A stretch of DNA of 64,000 nucleotides from Candidatus Allofournierella pullicola (GCA_019114225.1 DXFW01000019.1:17178-81177), one strand, 5' to 3'; shown: positions 10,001-25,000, counted from the first letter of the stretch. Notes: generated by a model from the letters alone, not told the origin. Program-made: numbers and translations.

Positions 10001-13000
10001 TCCAGGTAGAGCCCGCTGCCGGGGTGACTGTCCACCACGTAATAGTGCTTGCCGTTCACCGTCCGGGCCGTGGCCTCGCTCAGGTAGGACCAGATCTCCT
10101 GGCCGTCCACCGTGACGCGGCTGCCGGCGGCGTTCTGCATGTAGTACACCTGGCTGATGAGGCGGTATTCGGCCTCGGGGGTGAGCTTGCCGGTGTATTC
10201 GTCCTTGGTCACGTCGTAATGCTCGTACAGCGTGCCGTCAGGTTTCTCGTAGACCTCTTCGCCAAAGCCGGTGTACTTCACGCCGCTGGTGTAGTACTCG
10301 GTGGAGAGGCTGGAGGTCACCGGCTGCATCTTCACGTAGGTGAAGCGCAGCGAGTAGCTGTACATGGTGTAGGTGCGGGTCTGATACTTCTGGGTGGTGG
10401 GCTTATCCTTGTTGTCGTTGCGCCGCGTCCAGGCAAATTCAGCGAAGTTGAACACGTCCCTGCCGTTCTTCTTGCCGTTGGCGGTGTAGGTGATGCCGTC
10501 CACCTCCACGCTGCTCTCCACCGTCCACTCCACGTCGGGCATCCAGTAGACGCCGCTGAGCGCCTGATAGAGACCCGCCGCGTCGCCGCTGAGGTTCTGG
10601 CCGGGGGCCACGGTGTAGCCAAGGCCCGAGATGTACACAAGGCCCACGGCGGCGCCGCCGATGGTCATGGTGTTGTCGTAGTTCCAGACCACCTCGTAGC
10701 CGGTGCCCAGGAAGTTCGGCACGGTGAAGGGGTCGGTGGACGCGCCGTCCCGGACCTTGCCCACATGGGTGGCTCCGCGCCACTCATGGGTGGTCCTCGC
10801 CTCCTCATCAAACTTCGCTTCATAATAGGTCACGCCGTCGCTGAGGGTGTTGGTCACCGGTCTGCCATCGGAGATGTTGAGGTGCTCCCTGTTGAAGGTG
10901 TCCTTGTTCTCCTGCTCCACATCCTGTGTCTCGGTGCTGCCGCCGGTGAAGGCGTAGAACCGCAGGCTGTCGCTCCCCTTGTCGTGGAGCAGGAAGTAGT
11001 AGTAAGTCTTGTCGGAGGCGCCGGCAATGGCGTCCATGGTGGGCTGCAGGCCGCTGAGGTAGTAGTAGTCGATGTCGGCGGTGCTCAGCGCCAGGATCAG
11101 CCGCACGTCCATCTCCTGCAGGGTGTCCCCGTCGGTGAGGGTGGTATCGCCGTCCTTGTAGGTGGAGGCGGTGACCAGGCGGATGCGGGCCTCCCCGCCG
11201 CCGGTGAGCAGCCCCTTGGAGGTGAACCAGCTGGCGCTGACAGCCTCCAGCAGCACCTCGTAGGAGGCGTCCGCCTCCACGGTGAGGTCGCCGGTGGAAA
11301 GGTCGATGGAGATGCCCTCGCTGAGCCTGATCTCCACCACGTTGCCGCTGGTGTCTTTTACAAATTCGAAGTCGCCCACCGCCGTCTCGGCGCCGCCCTC
11401 TTCGATGCGGGAGACATTGCCCCAGGCGTCCATGTAGAGCAGGGTGCCGTTGGGCAGCAGGTAGCGGTAGAGCCGCTCGGCCGCGTCGTAGCCCTGGAGG
11501 TAGTAGTCCAGCACATCCTTGCCGGTGAGGGTGTAGGCTTTGGCCAGCTCCACGGTGGCGCTGGTGATGTAGCTCAGGGTGCCGGGCACAGGGATGGTGA
11601 CGGTGGTGGTGCCGGCGATCATGGTGGCCTGCACGCCTTCCTGGAGGTCCATCTCCACGTTGCCGTTCAGGGAGACCACCCGCTCGATGTAGACCGGGTC
11701 GTCGTGGCGCTCCAGCTCCTTGTTGTCTTGATCCACGATGATGAGGGTCACCGGCACGATGTTCACGAACACGTCGCCGCTGGCCTCGATGTTCACCACG
11801 CCGTTCGAGCCGGAGAACACATAGGCGTTGAAGGCCTGGCTCGCCGTGCCCACACTGGCCGCGCCCTTGACCAGCAGGTCATGGGCCCACACCGGCGACA
11901 CGGTGGTGCCGGAGGAGATGTTGGTGACGCTGTCCACGCCGGTGAGGGCGCCGCCCTCTTCGCCGGTCCAGACGAACTCCACATGGCCGTCGGTGTTGGA
12001 CACAAAGCCGCTGACCTGCACGCCGCCGGTGCCGCTGAACTCGGTGCGCACTTCGGGCTTGTCGTAGGCCACATTGTTGATGGTGTGGCTGATGCCGAAC
12101 ACGGAGGGCTGGATGAAGCCGCTGTTGGAAACGTAGATGCCGTTCAGCTGCACGTCAAAGCCCGAGCTGTTGGTGATGATGACCCGGGGCAACACCGCCT
12201 GGTTGTAGACGATGACGCTGCCGGAGGCGTTTTTGCCGTCGTGGGTGAAGTCCGCCACGCCGGGCAGGTTGTTGCTGATGTCCCGCAGGATCACGGTGTT
12301 GCCCGCGGTGGTGTAGAAGCTGTCCGGCTCCTTGACGCCCACTTCGCGCACTGTCAGCTGGCCCTTGTGCTCGGAGATGTCGATGTAGACGCCGCCCGCC
12401 GCGTCGCCCAGATAGAGGGCGGTGCCGCCGTTCACCGCGACGGTGCCGCCGCTCTCGAAGGGGTGGCTGGTGCTGGTCTCCTTGATGATGAAGCCGCCTT
12501 TGCGGGCGTCCCGCCGGATGCGGCCACCGTCGAAGCCGTAGCGGGTGACCGCCACGGTGGCGCCCCGCAGGATGACGCCGCTGCCCAGCACGGTGTTGGA
12601 GTGGGCGGTGGTGGAGCCGCCGGCCCTGGCCAGGGCCTCGCCCGCCGCGTTCAGCTGGATGGTGGCGCGCACGTCGATGTTGGCGTCCCGGTAGGCGGGC
12701 TGGGTGGAGGCGTAGATGTGCAGGCTGTCGTGGCCGGTGATGTCGGCCCCGGCGATGTTCACGTCCGCCGTCAGGGTAGTCTTGGGGTTGCTGATGGCGT
12801 TCACCGCCGCGCCCAGGGCCGAGCCCTTGGCGTAGGTGTAGGTGTAGATATCCACTTCGCCGTTGCGGGCGATGATCTCCACGTCCCGCCCTTCGATGAT
12901 TGCGGGCTCGCCGGCGGTGCCGGCGATGACCACGTCGGCGTTTAGGCTGGTGTTCACGTTGGCGGTGGAGTTGGGGGCCACCCCCAGGCCGGAGGCGTCC

Positions 13001-16000
13001 GCGCTGACGTTGGTCTCCACGCCCGCCTGGGAGGCGTCGGCGTAGATGTTCACCGCGCTGAAGCGGGCCCGGATGAGGGCGTTTTTGCCGATCTGGACCT
13101 TCACGTCGCTGTCGATGTTCACCAGGGCGGTGGCGGTGCCCAGGGCGACCACGCCGCCGGAGGACACCTCGGAGCGGGTGAGGATTCTGTCCCGCGAGCC
13201 GCCCACGGCGTTGACGATCAGATCGCCGTAGTTGGCCAGCAGGGCGCTGTTCTCGCCGATGAGGATGGACACCGCCCGGTTCAGGGTGTTCTTGGACCAC
13301 AGGGTGGTGCCGCTAAAGAACCCGCCGCCGTCGGCGTAGGTGGCGGCGTTCAGCTGGGCCGCGGAGACGGCCTCCACATTGAGGGCCTCGCTGGAGTCCA
13401 GGGTGCCGTTCACGGTGATGGTGTTGGCGGTGTCGGCGGTGTTCTCGCCGTAGGTGACGCTGGCGTTCACGCCGATGCCGATGGTGGTGCCCCGGGCTTC
13501 GCTGTGGCCCTTGGGGGCGTCCTCGCTGAGCACGCTCACGCTGCCGGTGGTGGAGCGCACCACAGCGTCCTCCAGCACGTCCACGCCGGTGTCGTACCAG
13601 GCGTTGGTGGGCAGCACGCTCACGGTCAGGCTGCCGGCGGCCACGTTCAGGCCCTTTTCGATGTTGGCCCGGGCGTCGCCGGTGTTGTAGGCCCGCAGGG
13701 TCACATCCCGGGCGGCCTCGATGAAGCTGCGTTTCACGGTGACGCGCACGGTCTGGGGCGCTGCGTCGGAGCCGCCCACCTTCGCGGTGGCGGTGTTCAC
13801 GCCGGCGGTCACCAGGCCGCCGCCGCCCTCGCTGGCGGCCACAGCCTCGGACACGGTGTTGCCCACCGCCTCGGCGGTGAAGGCGCCGGAGGATTTGACG
13901 GTAATGCCTTCCACCAGCACATCCACCTTGTCGTGGGTGGAGGAGGAGGCGTTCAGGCTGCCCAGCAGCACCAGCCCCACGCTGACGCCGGACTTGGCGG
14001 TGGCCTCGGCCTCGGTGAGGCTCTTGGCCCGCACGCTGACGCTGCCCGCGTTCAGGGTGCCCGCGCCGGTGAGGGAGGCGGTGTTGACGGTGGCGCTCTG
14101 GGCGGACACGTCGTTGACGCCCGCGCCCACCAGGCTCACGTCCGCGCCGCCGGAGCCGCCCGCCTGGGCGGTGGCGATACCGTAGCCGCCGGAGCGCACG
14201 ATCTCGGAGTTCACGTTCAGCTGCCCGCCGATGACGGCCTCGCCGTCAAACTGCGCGTCGGCGGTCTGGCCGCCCTTCAGCACCGCGTCCACCACGGTGA
14301 CGGCAATGCTCACGCCGGAAACGTTCACCTTGCGGGTGCGGCCCAGGGCCTCGGCCAGCAGGTAGCCGGTGTTCGCGATGTTCACGGAATTGGTCACGCT
14401 GGCGCTGCCGGTCACCTTCAGGGAGGCGTCGGCAGTGGCGCTGGTCTCAGCGTCGGCGCGGTTGGCGTCGGTGTTGACCAGATTGACCCCCACGCCGCCG
14501 GCGGGGCCGGTGGCGGAATGGGACTCGGCGTAGTAGGTGTTGGCGATGTCCACACTGCCGGCGGTCAGGGCGCCGGCCTGGGCCAGGGCCTTGAAGGTGC
14601 CGCTGGCCAGGGCGTCGGTGAGCACCAGGCTGGCGTTCACCAGAGTCACCTCCACGGCGGCGTCGTCGATGTTCGCCATGGCCCAGCTGCGGGCCGCGTT
14701 GCGCAGCGCCAGCTGCCCGGTGGTGACGATGCTGCCGGTGGTGCGGATGTGGGCGGTGGACAGGCCGTTCATCTCGGCGCTGGCCCGGGAGGCCTTGCCG
14801 CCGATGATGGACACGCTCACGCCGGAGTCGGAGCCGTTGCTGCCCACGATGGCCTTTGCGCCGGTGTCGGCGCTGTCGTTCAGGCTGGCCCGGATGCTGA
14901 TGCCGCCCAGGGCGGTGACGTTCACCGCGCTGGCGCTGCCGCCCTCCGGCTGGCCGATGTAGGCCTGCTGGCGGGCGCTGACGATGGCGTCCACCACGTT
15001 CACGGCCAGTTCCGCGCCCTGCACGTTCACCTTGGTGCCGGCAATGCGGGCATCGGCGGTGGCGGTGCCGTTCAGGGTGATGGTCACGCTGTTGGTGGTA
15101 ACGCTGCCGTTGCCGGTGATGGCCGCTTCGGCCAGGGCGCCCGCGTTGGCATAGGCCACGTTGGTGCCCGCGTCCAGCAGGCCCACGCCCTGGTTGGGCT
15201 GGCGGGACACCGCCTCGGCCCGGGCGTTGTAGGTGTTGGTGACAGTGACGGAGGCGGCGGAGACGGGCCGGTCTTCCGCCATGTTGATGTAGGCGGCGAA
15301 GGTGCCGTCCGCCCGGGCGATGATCACGTTCACGCCCAGAGAGAGCAGCTCCACGCTGGTGCCCGGGTCCGCCGCGCTGGCGCTGGCCAGGCTGTTTGCG
15401 GTGGCGGTGACCGAAAGGGCCGCGCCGGCGGTGACCTTCACGGAGTCCATGAAAGCCTTGTTGACGCTGCGGTTCAGCGCCACTGCCGTGTTGCTGCGGG
15501 CGGAGGCGAGGCTCACGCTCACGCCGCTGCCCTTGATGTTGTTGGCCAGCAGGGCGCTGACGCCCTGGCCGTCGGCGGCGTTCAGCCGCGCGTTCACGGT
15601 GATGGCCGCGTTTTCCACTTCCACGCCCTGAATGTAGGCCAGGTTTTCGGCGTCCAGCAGGGCCACCAGCACGTTGGCGGCGATCTTGACGGCGGTGAGG
15701 CTGGCCACAGGGGTCACGCTGTAGACGCGGGAGGTGGCGACGCCCTGGCCGGTGACGGAGAGCGCGCCCGCGGAAAGCAGGCCCGCACCGGTGACGGCGG
15801 CTGTGCCGCGGCTGTCGGCGTTGGCCACGCCCACGTTCACCTGCAGCGCCGCGCCGCTCAGATCCGCGCCGCCGGCGCTGGGAGCCAGAGCCGCCACGGC
15901 GCTGGCGGTGTAGTCGGTGGCAACGGATACGCTGTCCGCCGTCACGCTGCTGCCCGCCGGGATGTCCAGAATGGCAACGAATTCGCTCTGGGAATAGGCT

Positions 16001-19000
16001 GTGTTCACGATGACCGCGGCGGTGATGGCCCCGGCGCTCTGGTTGAAGCTCTGGGCCAGCACGTTGGCGGTGCCGCCGGCGAACACGTCCGCCTTGCCGG
16101 AAAGGGCCAGGCTGAAGGGCGCGACCACGGCCTGGGTGAGGGCCCGGCCATAGGCCGCGGCCACGTTGACCACGGCGGAGACGGCCCCGCCGCTGCCGGT
16201 GATGAGGCCGGCAAAGACGGCCGCGTTCTCCTCGCTGGCGTCCACATCCTCGGCGGGGGCTGCCACGATGTTGCCGCCGGGCAATTTGTCAAGGTCCACA
16301 TACTTCATGTGGTCCAGGCCTTCGTTCAGCCCGCTGCGGGCAGACAGGCTGCCGGCGGTGATGTTGCCGCCGTCCACATTCGCCTGCTGCTCGGCCCGCA
16401 GCAGCGCCACGGCGGCAGAGCCCAGCACGCTGATGGCGCCGGCATTCACGCCCCAGACCTGGGCGTTGGCGGTGGCCTGGCCGTAGGAGCCCAGGTTCAG
16501 CGCGCCGGAGACGTTCAGCCGGTGGCTGCCCGCCTCTTTGCCGCCCAGGATGCGGGCGATGTTCTTGGTGTTGTTGTCCGCCACGGCGGCGTTGAGCCCT
16601 GCGCTCACCGCGCCCGCCCCGGCGGCAAGAGCCAGCGCCTCGGCGCTGGAGGTGTTCCGGTCGCTCTCGCGCCCGGTATAGAGGTTCAGGTTCGCGGCGT
16701 TCATCTCCACGCCGCTCACGTCCACCTGGGCGATGTTCTCGGCCTGCAGCAGCACGGTGCTGACCACCATGCCCACCGCCACCGCGCCGCCGGTGAGGCT
16801 GGCCACATAGGCCCGGCCGCTGGCGTGGAGCGCACTGCCGATATCCACATTGCCGGCGTTCACGTTGACCCGGTCAAGGCCCGCGAACAGGTTTGCGGTG
16901 TTGAACACCAGCAGCACCTGCGCGGTGACGCCCACCGCGCCGCCGGTGACATTGGCGGCGTAGCTTTCGGCGGTGGTGCTCACGTCGTTTCGAATGGTAA
17001 TGCTGCCCGCGTTCACGGTGCCGGGAGCCGCGAACTGGTCAGCGTCCGGGGCCGCGCCGATGTAGGTGTGGACGGTGGGAGCCGTCTTGGCCAGAGCCAC
17101 CGCCGCGCCCACGGCCACTGCGCCGCCGGCCACGCCGAGGGTGAAGGCCTTCGCGCCGCTGTTCACCAGCGCGTTCAGGGTGATGTCCGGCGTGCGGACG
17201 CCGCCGATGGACACGCCCTGGGCGATGAAGGTCTCCACCAGGCTCTTGTTGATGGCCACTGCCGCGCCCGCGTTCACCGCGCCCATGCCGGCGGCGATAC
17301 CCGCCGCGGCGCTGACTGCAGTGTTGTTCACCTGGGTCTCGACCCGGATGTCGGCCACGTCCCGCAGGGAACCAGTGCCCTCCACGGAGGCCCGGGTATT
17401 GCCGTCAAAGACGGTGGCGGCCGCGCTGGCGGAAACGCCAGCCATGCCTCCGCCCAGGCCCAGGGTGGCGGCCACAATGTGCTGATAGTCGCTGACGGCG
17501 CGGATGGTGAGGGCATTCGCCTCTTCCACGCTGCCCAGCAGGCGGGCGCTGACGGTGCTGCCCAGGTGCACCACGGCCAGGGCCACGCCCACGCCGGCGG
17601 TGCCCGACACCCCGCCGCTCACCGAGAGGGCGTGGATGGTCAGGTCTTGCACGTCAAAGCCGTTGTCCTGCTTGTTCAAATAGTCGTTGCTGGCCTCGTC
17701 CTGCCCGGAGAGGTCACTGCCGATCAGCAGCGGGCTTTCGGCAACGGCTTCGATGGTGACGCCGCCCTTGGCGGAGAGGACGGAGCCCTCCCCTGCCCAG
17801 GCTTCCACGGTGCCGTTGAGGATGGCCACGGCCATGCCCACACCCACGCCCACGGCGCCGGAAGCCCCGAAGGCCACGGTGCCGAGGCTGGCGTTCAGCT
17901 GGTCGGTGGCGCGGACGGTGATGTCGTCCGCGCTGGTCACGGTGGTATTCGCGCCGATGAAGGCACGGGTGAAGGCGGCGCTGGCCACGTTCTTGAAGCC
18001 TTCGTAGATCTTGTAGGCTTCGTCCGCGTCGGAACTGCCCTCGCCCACCGGGTCGACGGTGAGGTCTGCGCCGGGCTCGCCGGCGGTCACGGTGCCGTCC
18101 TGGTCCTGGGTCACCGTGTAATCCTTGTTGAAATCTTCGCTCACATACTGGTCCGCGCCGTCGTACTCATCGTCCACCGGCACGTCGCTGTAGCTGTTGC
18201 CGCTGCCCGCAAGAGCCTCGCTCAGCCAGGCCGCGTCGTGCTCGTCGTAGACGCCTTTCGCCCCGGCGGGGGTCTTGGCCTTCATGCCGGCCAGCAGGTC
18301 GGCGGGGTGGAAGTGCTCGGCCAGAGCCTTGGCGGAATCGTCGTCCAGCTTGCCGCCCACCACCAGCGCCATGATGACCGCGCCGATCCCTGCGGTGGCG
18401 CCGCCGCCCACGCTGCCCGCGTAGGTGCGGATATCCCGCTTGCTGAGGGCGTTCACCAGCACGTCGCCGGCGGAGGTCTGCACCGCATAGTTCGCGCCGA
18501 TCCCGGCGGCCACGGTGTTGTCGGCCAGGGTGATGATGGCGGTGACGCCCGCGCCTGCGGTGCCGCCAAAGGCCGCGGAGGCCGCCACGCCGATGAGCTG
18601 GTAGTCGTCCAGCGCGTCCAGGGTGATGGAGCTGGCCCGGATGAGAGGCTTTGTGCCGTCGGCATTGTCCTGCACGATGGCCAGCACGGTGTTTTCGCTG
18701 AGGATGACGTCCACAGTGCCGGACACGCCCGCGGTGCCGCCGCCGGACACGCCCGCGCCGTCGGCGGTGATGAACTCTTTGGAATTCGCCAGGATGTTCA
18801 GCTTGCCCGGGGTGTTGACGCTGGCGCCCGCCAGCAGCACGGCCTCGGTGAGGCCCTTGAAGCTGGTGACCACCGCCGCGCCGGAAACGCCGGCGGTGGA
18901 GGCCCCGGCCACGCTGAGAGCCACGTTGTAAAGGTCGATGAGGGTGTCGGCGGTGACCTTCACATCGCCGCCGCTGGTGATCTGCCCGCCCAGATGGGCC

Positions 19001-22000
19001 TGCACGGCGTTTTCAAACAGCAGGATGTTGCCTGCCCCACCCGCGGCCACAGTGCCGCCGGTGACGCCGAAGGTGGCGGCCAGCAGGAACATCTCGTCGG
19101 TGCTGTCGGCGTCCACGGTGATGGACTTTTCGGCGTGGATCTCGTTTTCGCCGCCGTCCAGAATGGCGGAGACCTGCTTTTCAAAGAGGATGGTGACCAC
19201 CGTGCCGCCCAGGGACGCGGTGGCGCTGCCGGAGGCGGAAAGGGCTCCGCCGAAGTTCACCACAAAGGTGTCGTCCTTTGCTTCAACGAGTATCTCGCCT
19301 TCTCCGTGAGAGTCGTCGGACTGACCGTCGCCGTCCACGTCCTTGTTCGCGGCGCTGTTCAATCCGGCGCTGACCCGGCTGTTGTTGCCCACATGGGCGT
19401 TCACGATGTTCTGCACCAGCAGGGTGTCGGCCACGCCCACCAGGTTCGCGGTGGAGGAGCCGGTCACCGAACCGGCCACCGCCGCCATGTAAATTTCTTC
19501 CGCGGAATAGGCATGGACCACCACGCCCCGCCGCCGGTCCTGACGGTTGGCCGTCTGAATCCCCGCGGTGGAGCCATTGTCCAGCGCCCAGGCGGTGAGG
19601 TCGCAATGTTCGCCCGCCAGAGCCTGCACGACGTTTTTGAAGATGACGGTGGTGGCGCTGCCGCCCAGGGCCGCGGTGGTGCTGCCGGAACCGGCCACCG
19701 CGCCCGCGCCGCTGACCACCAGATTGTCGGCGTCGGCCAGAATGCCAATGCTGTCCCAGGCTTCCGCCTTGGTGTTGTCGCCCAGGCGGGAGACCGCCTC
19801 GCTGGCGAACTCGTTGTGGACATAGGCGCCCGCCAGGTCCAGGGTGGTGCTGCCGGTGGGGGCCAGAGCCGCGCCCGCGGCCAGCGAGCGGTTGTTCGCC
19901 TTGGATTCCACCAGCACCTTGCCCTTGCGGGCGAGGAGAGTGGCCTTCTGCGCCGTAACGGCGCTGTTCTCGCTGACGCCCGCGCCGGCGTGGGCCTTCT
20001 GATTGAACTGCTGCACCAGCACGGTGGCGCCCGCCGCGGCAGTGGAACTGCCGGAAGCGGAGAGGCTCACGAGAGCCGCCAGCAGGTCGCTTTCGTTGAA
20101 GGCGTGGAGCAGCACGTCGCCGGAAAGGGCTTCCAGGTGCGCGCCGCTGCCCGCCAGGGCCATGGTCTCGGAGGAGGTGGCAAACCAGGCCAGGGTGGCC
20201 GCCGCGTTCGCGGTGCCGGAGGGCGCGCCGGAGACGGAGGCCAAAATCTCCATCACCCGGTCCGCGCTGTCGGCGGTGAGGGCCACGCCGGCGGCCTTGA
20301 CCACGGCATTGTCGCCCACCCGGGCGCCCGTCTCGTTGTGGATGTCGGTCCAGGCCACGGTGCCGCCCGCTGCCACGTTGGCGCTGCCGGCGGCAAGGCC
20401 CATGTTGGCGGCGATGAGGGCCAGCTCAAAGTCGTTGTCCGCGTCCACGGCAAAGCGGCCGGCGGCATTGACGGTCACGCCGTCGCCCACCGAGGCCAGC
20501 GCCGCGGTGCTGCTCTCCACCAGATTGAACCCGCCGCCCAGGGTGAGCAGGGCGGAACCGGTGACCGCGTCGGCGGAGGTCACGTCCCATACGATATTTT
20601 TGGCGGTGGCGGCAACGGTCACATCGCCTGCCGCGTTGATGGCGCGGCCCGCCTGGCCGCCGCCCACTTTGGCCTCGGCCTTGTCGTTCATCTGCGCCAG
20701 GGAAACCACGGCCCCCGCGCCCGCCTTGGCGGTGCCCAGGCTGGCGGAACCGGCGATGACCCGGCTTTCGGCGGAGGAATCCGCCCGCACGGTGAGGCTC
20801 TCGCCCTGGCCGTTCTTGCCCAGGGTGAGGGCGGCGTTGCCGCCGATGGAGGCCAGCACGCTGTTCTCGGTCAGCAGCTGGGCCACGGTGCCCGCCACGT
20901 TGGCGGCGCCCGCCGCGCCGTGGTGCAGGCTGCCGGAAATGGCCTCCACATAGTAGTTCACGGTGGCCAGATAGTTGATCATATCCAGCACGTCCAGCAG
21001 ATCGTCGGTGCCGAGGGTGCATTCCACCTTGATCTGGCGGATGTGGTCCAGGTCGTCGGGCAGGGTGATGTGCATGAGGCCCTTGTCGGTCTCGCCCACG
21101 GTGGCGTCCTGGTTGGAAACGGTGAGCAGGTCGCTCCAGTCAAAGGGGAACTGATACATGCTCTCGTCCACCAGCGGCCGGTGGGCGGTGACGGTGAGGC
21201 TGTTTGCCTGGGCGGTGAGGTTATCGCCCATCTGCGCGTGGATGTTGCTGAAGGAATGCAGCATGGCAAAGGCCGCGCCAACGCCCACCGTCTGCGCGCC
21301 GATGTTGGCGCCCAGGGCGCGGATGGCCAGCTTGCTCAGATCTTTGGCGGCGACGCGCACGTCGCCCCCTGCGTTGATGGTCACGTTGCCGCCCACCAGA
21401 GCCAGGGTGTCGGCCTTGTCGGTGAGCACGGCCACCGCGCCGGCCACGCCCAGCTTGCCCAGCATGCCGGTGGCGATGGAGGCCGCCACGGCCTGGGCGC
21501 TCATGTAGCCGGGGTAGTTGCCGGTGAGGTTCTGGGTGGTGTCGGCGGTGACGGAAACGTCCTTTGCAGCGTTCAGGGTCACGCCGCTTGCCACGCTGGC
21601 CTCGGCGGTGTTCTCATTGAGAGTCACGGCCACGGCGGCCGCCACGGTGTTGGCCCCGGCGGGCGCGGTGGTCACGGTGGCGCCGGTGGCCCGGTTGCGG
21701 AAGTTGACCACGTTTTCGGCCTTGGCCTGCACGTCGCCCGTCTGAGAGGTGACATTGCCCAGAATGCGGGCCAGGGTGTGGTGCTCGGTGAAAGCCAGGG
21801 CAATGGCCGCCGCCACGTTGAGGCTGGAGGTCTGGGGCTGCACGCCCGCCACCTGCGCGCCGGAACCGGACACGGAAGCGTCCAGGCCGCTGGTTTTGGA
21901 GGTGGCCTTGGTCAGGTCCAGCCCGAAGGCCTTGAGCAGATTGGAGGAATAGGGCACCGCGTCCAGCTTGCCGCCGATGCTGCCGCTGACCTGGTTGGCC

Positions 22001-25000
22001 TTTTCCTGCAGCTTCACCGCGCCCATCTTGTTGGTAGCCGCCACGATCTTGTTACGGATGGTGCTGGTCTCGGCGGCGCCGGGGCTGATGTAGTTCAGCC
22101 CCTCGCGGAACTTCTCCAGCAGGCGGTCCAGGTCCGCGCCGATGGAGGTGGCCATGGCGTAGCTTTCGTCGGTGACGTCGGTGGCGCTGTGCACCCGCAC
22201 ACTGCCGGCCGCGGTGGTGTCCGCTTCCAGGGATGCGGTGATGTCGCTGTCCACCAGGCTCACGCCCACCGCCGCGCCCACGGCGGCCCGGCTGCCCGCC
22301 GCGAAGGCAGACACGCCGGTGTAGCTGTCGCCGCCGTAAAGGGCCTGCACCAGCACGTTGGCCATGGCGAAAATGTCCTCGCCCTGGGCGTTCTGCCCGG
22401 TGACGATGGCGGTCTTGAGGGTGTCCACGGAGTTGGAGGTCGTGAGGCTGCCGCCGGAGAGCAGCGCCGCCTTGACGATGTTGTTCACCACCGCCACGGC
22501 CACGCCCGCGTCAAAGGAGATCCCCTTGGTGTTGGTGCCGCTGGCGGCGGCCTGGGCCAGCTGCTTGTTGGTGGCGGAGCCCAGGGTGGGAATGTACTCA
22601 AAGGCTTTGTCCCGCCGGGCAATGGGGTCGCTGCCCGCCACGGAGACGGTGTCCACATCGTCGCGGAAGTTGGCCAGAATGGCCAGGGACGCGGCGCGGA
22701 TGACCCGGTTGCCCAGGGTGGTGACGGCCTCGCCGGCGGTGGTCTCAGTGCCGATCATGGCGGTGACCACCGCGTCGATGAGGTTGGTGGCGAAGGAGGC
22801 GCCCACGCCCACCGAGCTGCCGGGCTTGCGGGCGGTGGCCGCCTTGGCAGCCATGCCCAGCGACTTGTCGGCGCTGGCGGAGGCGGTGGTGTAGACCTTC
22901 TGAGCCTCGTTGGCTTCCACGCGGATGTCGCCGCCGGCGGTGATGTCCGGCTCGGAGGAGGCGGCGTCCCGCCCGGCGATGGTGGCGCTGGACACAGCGT
23001 TGATGATGGTGATGGCGGCGGAACCCGCCACGCCCACGCTGGAAGCGCCCACGCCGGAGACGGCCTGGGTGGAGATGGTGTGGCCCACGCCGTCCAGCTC
23101 GCTGCCGGTGGCGAATTTGGTGGTGAGCAGGGCGGCAAAGGCCTCGTAGAGGTCGTTCACCGCGAAGCTCAGCTGGGTCATTTCGGCGCTGATCTTATCC
23201 AGCACCGGCACCTGCAGGCGGTTGCCATCGCCCAGGTAGGGGATCCAGTTGCTCTCTTCGCCCATCACGGCAAAGACGTCCTCGATGTAGGCCGTCAGCG
23301 CGTCGGAATAGAGTTTGGCGTTCTGGTCGGCGGTGTTGGTGTCGCCGGTGAGGCTGGCCTTGATCTGTTCGGTGAGAACGGCCTGGTATTCCTTGGCCGC
23401 CTCGGCCCGCTGTTCATCGGTGGGGTCCTCCAGGCCCAGCAGTTCGTCCACCGCCTGCTTCTGCTCTTCGGTGAGGGCGGGGCTGCCGCCCTGGGCCAGC
23501 TGGAGCAAAATGGACATGAGTTCATAGCCCAGCACCCGCTTTTCGGCGGCGTAGGCCATCATGGCCTGCAATTCACTTACCAGGTCCGCGGTGAGGGCCT
23601 CGTAGCCCCACTGCGCGCCGTATTCCGCATAGGGATTCTCCGCGCCGGTGTAGCTTGCGATCACCTGCGCGATGACATACTGCTCCAGACCATAGACGTG
23701 GTCCATGGTCAACGGGGTGTTATTGTCCGCCTGGTAGGCGGCGAAAATGAGTTCTTCCAGAAGTTCGGTGAGGGTGCGCTGGCCCGCGCCGTCCACCACC
23801 ACGTCGTCCACCTTGACCCAGTCTTCCTCTTTCAGGTCCTGCTGCCACAGGGCGATGGCGATCATCTCTTCGATGGCTTTGGCCAGGGTCTGCTTATCCT
23901 CGTCGGTGAGGTCCTCTTTATCCTTCAGGGACAGGAAGATGTACTCGGTGCTGGTCTTGAGGGCATTGTCGCCCACCGCGCCCAGCAGTTCTTCCAGATG
24001 ACCCGTCTGGAGCATATAGTCCACCAGCAGGTCGTAGGCTTTGTCCAGCAGGTCGGCCTGGGCCTTCTCGTAAATTTCGGCAGCCACGGTGATGTTACCG
24101 CCGGCGGTCAGTTTGCCCTTGCCCACCTGGGCGATGTTCTGGTGGTCCACCATGTTCACAGCCACCGCCGCGCCCACGCCCACATAGCTGTTGGTGGTGC
24201 CGGCGTTGGAGGTGATCTTGGCGTCGGTGTCGTTGCGGGAGATGACGGAGATGTCCTCGCCGGCGGACGCGTCCACATCGGCGATGAGGGCACGGGAGAG
24301 GTTGGTCTGCAGGTTCACGGCGATGGCCGCCGCCACCTGAATGCTGCCTTCCATGGTCTCAAAGGGGCTGCGTCCGGCAGCGGCCTTTTCCACAGAAGAG
24401 GTGTTGACGTTTTTGGTGTTGACGCGGCCCGCCAGGGCCTTGCCGTTGTTCAGTTTCTGGTCGGCGGTCTGGTCCGCCTGGCTTAGGTGTGAGCCGTCGG
24501 AGGAGGTGCTGCCGCCGGGGGTGATGGTGCCTCCCACCAGGCCCTCGGTGCCCGACGCGCCGGCGCTGCCGGCGTCCTGCCCGGCGCCGCCGCCCGCCGC
24601 CGGAGCGCCCTTCACGGAGGCTTTGACGGTCTGGGTGACGCGGCTCACCGACTGGGCGGCCACAGAGATGTTTTTGCCCGCCTTGGCCCGCCGTTTGAGC
24701 AGGCTCTCGGCGCTGTCGTTGAACACGTCCACGGCCACAGCCGCGCCCAGGCCCACATTGGTGCCCGCGCTGGCGGCGTCCGCGGTGAGGAAGCGGATCA
24801 TGCGGTTTTGAGCCGTGAGGGCCACGTCGCCCGCAACATCCACGCCCTGGCCGGCGGATTCACCCAGCTCGGAAAGGACGTACACGCCGGAAACGCTGGT
24901 GGCGGACACGGGGGTGACGGAGGTGCCGCCGGCGGAGCCTGCCGCCGCGAACACCCGCTCGCTGCCCATATAATAGGAATCCACGGTCACGCTGCCCAAG

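Noticed and set aside
3934..24486. Very long open frames of 3003 and 3660 codons on the plus strand (3934-12945 and 13504-24486), plus 24808-28179
   Set aside because: They are codon-aligned antisense to the giant gene. Stops in that frame need TTA, CTA or TCA codons in the sense gene, which are nearly absent there. The predicted products are low-complexity His/Gly/Val/Ala-rich sequences without ribosome sites or domains.
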